A model generated the notes under the pieces. It did not search any database, was not told where the DNA came from, and saw nothing but the letters and a program-made list of their open reading frames with translations. From Acidocella sp. (GTDB taxonomy: Bacteria; Pseudomonadota; Alphaproteobacteria; Acetobacterales; Acetobacteraceae), in NCBI GenBank assembly GCA_029077775.1, contig JAQNCU010000218.1:1-5455 (forward strand): a DNA stretch of 5,455 bases, written 5' to 3'. Below, in pieces: positions 1-4,909 of this stretch. Numbering within the stretch: the first letter of the stretch is position 1; each line of letters starts with the position of its first letter. The position numbers were made by a program, and so were the translations under genes.

Positions 1-16
1 AATGATCAGTGTCCAT
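1..16 (-). CDS. 5' end of an unidentified gene downstream of smpB (truncated by window edge)
   Basis: On the minus strand, 34 bases after the smpB stop codon, the purine-rich motif AAGGGAGG (30 to 23) is followed six bases later by an ATG at 16-14. The visible codons read Met-Asp-Thr-Asp-His and then run off the window. A second in-frame ATG at 22-20 abuts the Shine-Dalgarno directly and is too close to it to be the likely start. The strong ribosome-binding site and the same orientation suggest a third gene of the dapA-smpB transcript. Five residues are too few to identify a product, and none is proposed. Confidence 0.45.
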
Positions 17-50
17 GCTCATCCTCCCTTGTTGCGCCGCGGTCGCGCTC

Positions 51-536
51 TCACTTGTTGCGCAGCAGCCGCGCCTTATCGCGCTGCCAGTCCCGCGCCG
101 CGATGGCGTGCCGTTTGTCGTGTTTCTGCCGCCCTTCGGCAATACCGAGGGTGACTTTGGCGAGGCCGCGCGGGTTGAAATGGATGTCGAGCGGCACGAC
201 CGTCGCACCCTCCCGCGCGATGGCGCCGAAGATTTGGTTACGCTCCCTGGCTTTGACGAGCAATTTGCGCGCCCCGCGCACATCGAACCGCGAGAGCACG
301 CCGCCCTGATATTCGGGGATATAGGCGTTGAACAAAAAAAGTTCCCCGCCGCGCTCACCCGCCCAGGCTTCGGTCAAGGTGGCGCGGCCAAGGCGCAGGG
401 ATTTAACCTCCACACCTTTCAGCACGATGCCCGCCTCGATCGTCGAGAGGATTTTATAATCAAAGCGCGCCTTGCGGTTTTGCGAGGCGATGCCGTGCGA
501 GATGTAGCCGGATTTGCTTTTGGCGGCCTCGGTCAC
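51..536 (-). CDS. smpB: SsrA-binding protein SmpB
   Basis: SmpB is the protein partner of tmRNA (SsrA). It binds the tRNA-like domain and mimics the anticodon arm in the A site, so that stalled ribosomes are released and their nascent chains tagged for proteolysis. The 161-residue product matches the usual length of about 160. Family signatures are the N-terminal NRKARFDY (20-27), the EAGIVLKGVEVKSLRLGRA block (35-52), FNAYIPEY (69-76), VVPL (113-116), the HDKR motif (139-142) and a basic tail ending DKARLLRNK. The central stretch RGARKLLVKARERN (88-100 region) departs from the more usual P-R-RKLLLHK-EI consensus, and GRQKHDKR replaces the commoner GKK form; neither looks inactivating. The start is GTG (536-534), overlapping the dapA stop in GTGA, so translation is probably coupled to dapA. 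No SsrA RNA gene was recognised in the window. The identification is secure. Confidence 0.96.
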   Translation of the reverse strand: MTEAAKSKSGYISHGIASQNRKARFDYKILSTIEAGIVLKGVEVKSLRLGRATLTEAWAGERGGELFLFNAYIPEYQGGVLSRFDVRGARKLLVKARERNQIFGAIAREGATVVPLDIHFNPRGLAKVTLGIAEGRQKHDKRHAIAARDWQRDKARLLRNK

Positions 537-1411
537 TTCAGCAACCCCGTTTGCACCATGGCGGCGCGGATGCGGGCCCCTGTTGCCTCCCCCACCGCGG
601 CCAACGGCAGGCGGACAATGTTGGTGCCAAAGCCGAGCAGGGACGCGGCGAATTTTACGGGGCCGGGGTTGCTCTCACAGAACATGGCGTCGTGCAGGGG
701 CAAAAGCCGGGATTGGATGGCCATGGCACCGCGCAAATCGCCCGCCGCCCAGGCTTTGTGCATGTCCGCGCAGAGCCGGGGGGCGATGTTGGCGGTGACC
801 GAGATGCAGCCATGGCCGCCCGCCGCGAGATAGGCGAGTGCGGTATGGTCCTCCCCCGAGAGCTGGATGAAGCCAGCCCCGCAATCGCGCGTGGTGTGCA
901 GCGGGCGGGCGAGGTTTGCGGTGGCATCCTTTACGCCCACGATGTTGGGGTGCAGGGCCAGGCGGGCCATGGTCTCCACGCTGATGTCGACCACCGATCT
1001 TCCGGGGATGTTGTAGATGAACAGGGGGATATCGGCGGCATCGGCGACCGCCATGAAGTGGCGGTACAGACCCTCCTGCGTCGGTTTGTTGTAATAGGGG
1101 GTGACGACCAGCACGGCATCGGCACCGACCTGTTGGGCGTGACGGGCGAGAGAAATGGCCTCCGCCGTGGAATTGGACCCGGCACCCGCGATGACAGGCA
1201 CGCGCTTGGCCGCCACGGCGACGGCTTGTTCGACCACGCGTTTATGCTCGTCATGCGTCAAAGTGGGGGATTCGCCGGTGGTGCCGACAGGGATAAGGCC
1301 TTGGCTGCCCTCGGCTATCTGCCAGTCGATCAGGCGCATATAGGCATCCTCATCGAGGCTCCCGTCAGCGGTCATCGGGGTTACCAGGGCGGTCATCGAG
1401 CCGTGAAACAA
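533..1411 (-). CDS. dapA: 4-hydroxy-tetrahydrodipicolinate synthase (dihydrodipicolinate synthase)
   Basis: DapA is a cytoplasmic class I aldolase-type TIM barrel. It condenses pyruvate with L-aspartate semialdehyde, the first committed step to meso-diaminopimelate and lysine. The 292 residues align without gaps to E. coli numbering over the active site: GTTGES with Thr44 and Thr45, Tyr107 in TPYYNKP, Tyr133 in IYNIPGR, Arg138, and the Schiff-base Lys161 in GVKDAT. Residues of the lysine allosteric pocket of Gram-negative enzymes are also present (Ser48, His53, His56, Asn80, Glu84, Tyr106); position 49 is Pro rather than the Ala of E. coli. This points to a feedback-inhibited enzyme, an inference from residues only. 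The start is TTG (1411-1409): GGGAG lies seven bases upstream and the N-terminus MFHGSMTALVTPM matches the family. The in-frame ATG at 1396-1394 would delete the conserved first residues and has no well-spaced ribosome-binding site. It overlaps smpB by 4 bases. Confidence 0.97.
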   Translation of the reverse strand: MFHGSMTALVTPMTADGSLDEDAYMRLIDWQIAEGSQGLIPVGTTGESPTLTHDEHKRVVEQAVAVAAKRVPVIAGAGSNSTAEAISLARHAQQVGADAVLVVTPYYNKPTQEGLYRHFMAVADAADIPLFIYNIPGRSVVDISVETMARLALHPNIVGVKDATANLARPLHTTRDCGAGFIQLSGEDHTALAYLAAGGHGCISVTANIAPRLCADMHKAWAAGDLRGAMAIQSRLLPLHDAMFCESNPGPVKFAASLLGFGTNIVRLPLAAVGEATGARIRAAMVQTGLLK

Positions 1412-1502
1412 TTTATCTCTCCCATCAGCGCCCTATGGCGCGTGGTCTCAGGTAATCGCCAAGGGGATGGCCTGCAAGCCAGTGGCTGCTACAAGGCTCG
1501 CC
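1412..1502. promoter_or_regulatory. Divergent dapA / lytic transglycosylase promoter region
   Basis: This short spacer must hold the promoters for the leftward dapA-smpB transcript and for the rightward transglycosylase cluster, unless the latter has a longer open reading frame starting at 1467. Reading leftward, TTGGCG is followed after about 17-18 bases by a CATA-containing hexamer, a weak candidate sigma-70-type promoter. Reading rightward, TTTATC and TATGGC (1434-1439) are about 16 bases apart, also a weak match. The dapA Shine-Dalgarno GGGAG is clear on the minus strand, at about 1419-1423. An inverted repeat (1428-1441) lies between the genes. The promoter boxes are only suggestions. 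Confidence 0.4.
1428..1441. repeat. Short perfect inverted repeat in the divergent spacer
   Basis: GCGCC (1428-1432), a four-base CTAT centre, then GGCGC (1437-1441) forms a perfect 5-bp inverted repeat. It sits 17 bases upstream of the dapA start codon and would lie in the dapA leader or core promoter, so it could be an operator half-site pair or a small RNA hairpin. A five-base G/C arm is easily produced by chance in DNA this GC-rich, so a function is not claimed. Confidence 0.35.
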
Positions 1503-3092
1503 ATGAGATGTCTCGCTGCCTTGGCTTTCATATGCATCCCCGTGTTGGGCTATGCCCAGACCCCGGCATCGCCGCAGATCATGGCGGATGTGAAATCGGG
1601 TGATTTTCAGGATGCGGCGTCGCTCGCCACCGCCACGGGCGACCCGTTGATGGTCAAGCTCGTGGTTTATTTCAAACTGCTGGACCCCGGTGGGGGGAGC
1701 GCGGATGAGATCCAGGCGTTTATCGCCGCCAACCCGGATTGGCCCGAACAGGGATTGCTGGCGTTGCGTGAGGCGCAGGCGGCGGGGATCCGCCCCGCCC
1801 GGCAGCCGAACGTGATCCCGGATTTTCTGCAAAAAGCCGCCGCACTGCATGAGAACGGGCAGGATGGTGACGCCGCCGCTTTATGGGCAGCCCAGGGACA
1901 GGCAGCTTCAGTAGCGGCCACGGCGCCGCAAAAATTGATGTTCTGGCCGGTACAGGAGAGGCTGGCGCGCAGCCTGTTTGCCGCCAATGACGCGAAAGAG
2001 GCCCTGGCCGTTATCAAGGCTGTGGCGCCGCCCGCCATCGGCAGCATTGGGCGCGCGCAGACCGCGAGCCGGGATTTCCTCGCGGGATTTATACAATTAC
2101 GGGCCCTGCATGACCCGGCGCGGGCGGCAATATGGTTTACCCGGCTGGCGGCGTCCTCGACCGCCGTGATCACCCAGGCGCGGGCCTGGTATTGGCTTGG
2201 CCGCAGCCAGACGGGTACGGCCGCGCATGATGATTATGAGCGGGCGGCAGGCTACCCGGATGCGTTTTATGGGCAGCTCGCGGCGCTGGCGCTGGGCGAC
2301 ACGCCGCGCCAACTGGCCGCCCGGATCATCGCCGCCGGGGAGCCGAGCTTTACGCCGGGCGATGTGTTGAATTTCGCAGGCATGGAGTTGCCGCGCGCGG
2401 CGGCACTTCTGGTGCAGATGGACGACCCGGCTGATGCCGCCATTTTTCTCAACCGGCTGGGCCAGGTGGCCGTGGATGACCGGACGCGGGAGCTGGCAGC
2501 AAGGCTGGCTTTGGGTCTGGGGTTGCCGCAATCTGCCGTGGGCATTGCGCGCGTGGCGGGGATTTCCGGCCAGATGCTGGTCCGCGAGGGTTGGCCCAGA
2601 GCGGTGCCCGTGCCATCCGGCCCGCTGGAGCCCGCCATCGCCTATGGGATTATGCGCCAGGAGAGCAGTTTTGATACCGGCGCGGTCTCGGGCTCAGGCG
2701 CTATGGGGCTGATGCAGCTGATGCCCGGCACCGCGCGGCGCGCCGCCGGGCAATCTGGTCTGCCGGACGATGATCTGTTCGACCCGGCGCAGAACATCGC
2801 CCTGGGGTCGTTTTATCTGTCCGGGTTGATCCAGCAATTCGGAAATTGTCTGCCGCTGGCCGTTGCCGCCTATAATGCCGGGCCAAATAATGTGGCGAAC
2901 TGGCTGGCGGAAAATGGTGATCCGGAATTGGGCGCACATCCCGGCGGGGCGGATATGATCGACTGGATCGAGGAGATACCGTTCCCCGAGACCCGCAATT
3001 ATGTGCAGCGCGTGACCGAGAACATTGTGGTCTACCGCGCCCTGTTGACCGGGATGGCCGCTGACCCGCTGAGCCCCTGGATGTTGCCATGA
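1503..3092 (+). CDS. Secreted soluble lytic murein transglycosylase (Slt70-like, SLT domain)
   Basis: This family cleaves the MurNAc-GlcNAc bond of peptidoglycan in the periplasm, forming 1,6-anhydro-MurNAc ends used in wall turnover and recycling. With the start at 1503 the product has 529 residues. Residues 1-18 form a signal peptide (Met-Arg, hydrophobic core, then GYA before Gln). An alpha-helical region of roughly 20-370 carries Slt-like signatures WYWLGR (229-234) and FYGQLA (255-260). The C-terminal SLT domain has the catalytic Glu387 in RQESSF, GAMGLMQLMP (399-408) and AAYNAGP (455-461), then RNYVQRV near the end. AAGG lies six bases before the ATG at 1503. An upstream in-frame ATG at 1467 would give 541 residues and a longer basic N-terminus but has its purine tract directly abutting it, so the start is moderately certain. 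The protein is shorter than the roughly 640-residue E. coli Slt, the difference falling in the helical domain. The stop overlaps pgpA by ATGA. Confidence 0.93.
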   Translation: MRCLAALAFICIPVLGYAQTPASPQIMADVKSGDFQDAASLATATGDPLMVKLVVYFKLLDPGGGSADEIQAFIAANPDWPEQGLLALREAQAAGIRPARQPNVIPDFLQKAAALHENGQDGDAAALWAAQGQAASVAATAPQKLMFWPVQERLARSLFAANDAKEALAVIKAVAPPAIGSIGRAQTASRDFLAGFIQLRALHDPARAAIWFTRLAASSTAVITQARAWYWLGRSQTGTAAHDDYERAAGYPDAFYGQLAALALGDTPRQLAARIIAAGEPSFTPGDVLNFAGMELPRAAALLVQMDDPADAAIFLNRLGQVAVDDRTRELAARLALGLGLPQSAVGIARVAGISGQMLVREGWPRAVPVPSGPLEPAIAYGIMRQESSFDTGAVSGSGAMGLMQLMPGTARRAAGQSGLPDDDLFDPAQNIALGSFYLSGLIQQFGNCLPLAVAAYNAGPNNVANWLAENGDPELGAHPGGADMIDWIEEIPFPETRNYVQRVTENIVVYRALLTGMAADPLSPWMLP

Positions 3093-3535
3093 ACCTCGCC
3101 CGGGTGGTCGCCAGTGCGGGTGGCATTGGGTACGCGCCGAAGGCACCGGGGACGTTTGGCGCGTTATTGGGGGTGGGGCTGGCGGCCTTGTTGCTGCCGG
3201 CCGGGCATGGCGTGTTGGTGGTTTGTGTGGTGGCCATAACCGGGTTGGGTTTGGTGGCCGTTCGCAAATCAGGCAGTGCCGGGGATGATCCGGGGTGGGT
3301 CGTGATCGACGAGGTGGCGGGCCAGATGCTGGCGCTGCTGGCGCTGAGCCATGTGGGTGTGTTGGGGTTGGCTTTGGGCTTTGCGGCGTTCCGGCTGTTC
3401 GACATCTGGAAGCCGGGGCCCGTGGGGTGGGCGGATGCGGTGCATAATGAATGGGGCGTGATGGGCGATGATATCATCGCAGGGCTGTTGGCGTTTGCGG
3501 TGCTGGCGGCGCTGCGGCTGGTGCTGCCGCTGTGA
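3089..3535 (+). CDS. pgpA: Phosphatidylglycerophosphatase A
   Basis: PgpA is an inner-membrane phosphatase that removes the terminal phosphate of phosphatidylglycerophosphate, giving phosphatidylglycerol, the last step of that branch of phospholipid synthesis. The 148-residue product is somewhat shorter than E. coli PgpA (about 170). Family motifs in order are GIGYAPKAPGTFGAL (12-26), DDPGWVVIDEVAGQ (66-79) with the acidic Asp74-Glu75 pair, FRLFDIWKPGPVGWAD (101-116), and GVMGDDIIAG (123-132) with Asp127-Asp128. Hydrophobic stretches at about 24-36, 41-58, 80-101 and 130-146 fit a small polytopic membrane protein. The ATG overlaps the transglycosylase stop by four bases (ATGA) and no strong Shine-Dalgarno precedes it, so coupled translation is likely. 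Its stop overlaps the pncC GTG in the same way. Identification rests on the full motif set and is secure. Confidence 0.95.
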   Translation: MNLARVVASAGGIGYAPKAPGTFGALLGVGLAALLLPAGHGVLVVCVVAITGLGLVAVRKSGSAGDDPGWVVIDEVAGQMLALLALSHVGVLGLALGFAAFRLFDIWKPGPVGWADAVHNEWGVMGDDIIAGLLAFAVLAALRLVLPL

Positions 3536-4020
3536 GCGAGATGGCGGACGCCATGGCGCTGGTGGCACTGTGCCGGGCGCGCGGGCTGCGCGTGGCGAGC
3601 GCTGAGAGCTGCACGGGCGGGCTGGTGGCCGCCGCGATAACCGGTTGCCCCGGCGCTTCGGCGGTGTTCACCCATGGGTTTGTGACCTATGCCAATGCGG
3701 CGAAGACCGAGATGCTGGGGGTGCCTGCGGCGTTGATCGCCCGCCTGGGCGCGGTCTCAGCGGAAGTGGCGGCGGCCATGGCGCAGGGGGCAAGGCTGCG
3801 CGCGCGGGCGGATATCGCGGTGGGTGTGACCGGCATTGCCGGGCCGGGCGGTGGGAGTGCCGAGAAGCCCGTGGGCACTGTGTGGTTTGGTCTGGCGGCG
3901 CAAGCCGGGGATGTGGCGACGCATTTGCGGGTGTTCCCCGGCACCAGGGATGAGATAAGGGCGGCCAGCTTGCGCTTTGCCCTGGATTTATTACGGGCAG
4001 CGGCAGGAGGGCCAGAATGA
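3532..4020 (+). CDS. pncC: Nicotinamide-nucleotide amidohydrolase PncC (stand-alone CinA C-terminal domain)
   Basis: PncC hydrolyses the amide of nicotinamide mononucleotide to nicotinate mononucleotide and ammonia, returning NMN (for example from NAD-dependent DNA ligase) to NAD synthesis. At 162 residues it matches stand-alone E. coli PncC (about 165) and lacks the N-terminal molybdopterin-binding-like domain of full CinA, so a plain 'competence/damage-inducible protein' label would be misleading. Motifs are AESCTGGLVAAAIT (24-37), which contains the serine believed to be the nucleophile in this family, then GFVTYANAAKTEMLGV, GAVSAEVA, and the glycine-rich VTGIAGPGGGSAEKPVGTVW. The start is GTG (3532-3534), sharing GTGA with the pgpA stop; an ATG three codons in is possible but breaks the overlap pattern. 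The 3' end carries the panB ribosome-binding site and overlaps panB by ATGA. Identity is secure; activity is inferred from the family. Confidence 0.93.
   Translation: MSEMADAMALVALCRARGLRVASAESCTGGLVAAAITGCPGASAVFTHGFVTYANAAKTEMLGVPAALIARLGAVSAEVAAAMAQGARLRARADIAVGVTGIAGPGGGSAEKPVGTVWFGLAAQAGDVATHLRVFPGTRDEIRAASLRFALDLLRAAAGGPE
4005..4010 (+). promoter_or_regulatory. Strong internal Shine-Dalgarno for panB within pncC
   Basis: AGGAGG lies six bases before the panB ATG, inside the last codons of pncC. It is the only strong ribosome-binding site at an overlapping junction of the plus-strand cluster; the pgpA and pncC starts have none comparable. This suggests that panB can be initiated independently and perhaps more strongly than the two genes before it. 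Confidence 0.75.
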
Positions 4021-4793
4021 GCAAAAACCTGGAAACATGGGAAAAGGCCAAGCGCGACGGCGTGAAGATGAGCATGATCACAGCCTATGATTATCCGTTT
4101 GCGCGCATGGCGGACGCGGCGGGGCTGGATGCGGTGCTGGTGGGCGATTCGCTCGGCATGATGGTGGCGGGCGAGGCCGATACGCTGGGCGTGAGCCTGG
4201 AGCAGATGGTCTACCATACCGGCATCGTCGCGCGCGGCGTGACACGCGCGTTGCTGATGGCGGATTTGCCGTTTGGCAGCTTTGAGGAGAGCCCGGCCCA
4301 GGCGTTCAACGCGGCGGCGCGGCTGGTGAAGGCGGGGGCGGATATCGTGAAGCTGGAGGGTGGCGCGCCGATGGTGGAGACCATCGCGTATCTCTCGGCA
4401 CGGGCGATTCCGGTTTGCGCGCATATCGGGCTTACACCGCAGCATGTGCGCCAGTTCGGCGGGTTTAAGCGCCAGGGCAAAACGCCCGAGGCGGCGGCAA
4501 GGCTGCGCGCGGACGCCATCGCCCTGGCCGATGCGGGGGCGCGGATGGTGTTGATGGAGGCGATTCCCGCCGCACTTGCCGCCGAGATTACCCAGGTGGT
4601 GGCCGTGCCGACCATCGGCATTGGCGCGGGGCCCGACACCGATGGCCAGGTGCTGGTGCTGCACGACGTGTTGGGGCTGAATGCGGGCCGGGTGCCGGGC
4701 TTCGCACGGGCTTATCTGGATGGCGCGACGCTGATGCAGGCGGCGCTGGCGCGGTTTGCGGAGGATGTAAAGGGCCGGGCGTTTCCGGCATAA
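4017..4793 (+). CDS. panB: 3-methyl-2-oxobutanoate hydroxymethyltransferase (ketopantoate hydroxymethyltransferase)
   Basis: PanB transfers a hydroxymethyl group from 5,10-methylenetetrahydrofolate to 2-oxoisovalerate, making ketopantoate, the first committed step to pantothenate and CoA. The 258 residues fit the family (264 in E. coli). Motifs are MITAYDYPFA (20-29), VGDSLGMM (42-49) with Mg-ligand Asp44, LLMADLPFGS (79-88) with Asp83, VKLEGG (111-116) with Lys112 and Glu114, AHIGLTPQ (135-142), GGFKRQGKT (148-156), the catalytic-position Glu181 in VLMEAIP, and IGIGAGPDTDGQVLVLHD near 200-217. Every expected active-site residue is present. A strong AGGAGG precedes the ATG, which overlaps the pncC stop by ATGA. 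The gene is last in its cluster and is followed 14 bases after its end by a terminator hairpin. panC, often adjacent in other bacteria, is not in the window. Identification is secure. Confidence 0.97.
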   Translation: MSKNLETWEKAKRDGVKMSMITAYDYPFARMADAAGLDAVLVGDSLGMMVAGEADTLGVSLEQMVYHTGIVARGVTRALLMADLPFGSFEESPAQAFNAAARLVKAGADIVKLEGGAPMVETIAYLSARAIPVCAHIGLTPQHVRQFGGFKRQGKTPEAAARLRADAIALADAGARMVLMEAIPAALAAEITQVVAVPTIGIGAGPDTDGQVLVLHDVLGLNAGRVPGFARAYLDGATLMQAALARFAEDVKGRAFPA

Positions 4794-4799
4794 ATCGGG

Positions 4800-4833
4800 C
4801 TTAAATCCGGCAGCTTGCGCTGCCGTTTTTAAG
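4800..4833 (+). terminator. Rho-independent terminator of the slt-pgpA-pncC-panB cluster
   Basis: CGGCAGC (4808-4814), loop TTGC, and GCTGCCG (4819-4825) form a perfect 7-bp GC-rich stem followed by five T (4826-4830), a standard intrinsic terminator seven bases after the panB stop region. Flanking CTTAAA (4800-4805) and TTTAAG (4828-4833) can extend the stem across a two-by-two internal mismatch. That makes the element nearly symmetrical, so weak termination of leftward transcripts from ftsH is also possible. Confidence 0.85.
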
Positions 4834-4845
4834 GATCATGGTTTT

Positions 4846-4909
4846 GGGCCGGATTATAGGGCATCTTTGGTTAAATCGCAGAGCGATTCAACCAAAGATC
4901 ATCCGGCTC
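4846..4909. repeat. Large imperfect palindrome between convergent panB and ftsH
   Basis: ATCTTTGGTT (4863-4872) is matched by AACCAAAGAT (4890-4899). Inside these arms, after one A/C mismatch, AATCGC (4874-4879) pairs with GCGATT (4883-4888) around the triloop AGA, giving 16 paired positions in 17. Outside them, GCCGGAT (4848-4854) pairs with ATCCGGC (4901-4907), extended by a G-T and a G-C pair, across a bulge of eight bases on the left and one on the right. The element reaches the first base of the ftsH TAG stop codon region. Neither strand has a T-run after it, so it is not a canonical intrinsic terminator. It may protect mRNA 3' ends, aid termination of ftsH transcripts, or be one copy of a dispersed palindromic repeat. 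Confidence 0.8.

Noticed and set aside
9..833. Plus-strand open frame of 274 codons opposite smpB and the 3' part of dapA
   Set aside because: It spans two well-identified minus-strand genes in the antisense direction, and its translation resembles no family.
551..1603. Long plus-strand open frame (350 codons) opposite dapA
   Set aside because: It lies antisense to a certain dapA, shows no recognisable motif, and long antisense frames are expected in GC-rich coding DNA.
2701..3675. Minus-strand open frame of 324 codons opposite the transglycosylase, pgpA and pncC
   Set aside because: Its composition is Ser/Pro/Thr/Arg-rich, as produced by reading GC-rich genes backwards, and it crosses three real genes.
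3532..4020. Broken cinA lacking its N-terminal domain
   Set aside because: Stand-alone CinA C-terminal proteins of about 160 residues are normal functional PncC enzymes, and the start overlaps pgpA cleanly.
3687..4664. Minus-strand open frame of 325 codons opposite pncC and panB
   Set aside because: It is antisense to two genes with intact active-site motifs; the His/Arg-rich translation is a typical shadow.
4794..4908. A small RNA or riboswitch gene in the panB-ftsH spacer
   Set aside because: Strong hairpins are present but no promoter-like pair or known riboswitch core was seen; a terminator plus a palindrome explains the spacer adequately.
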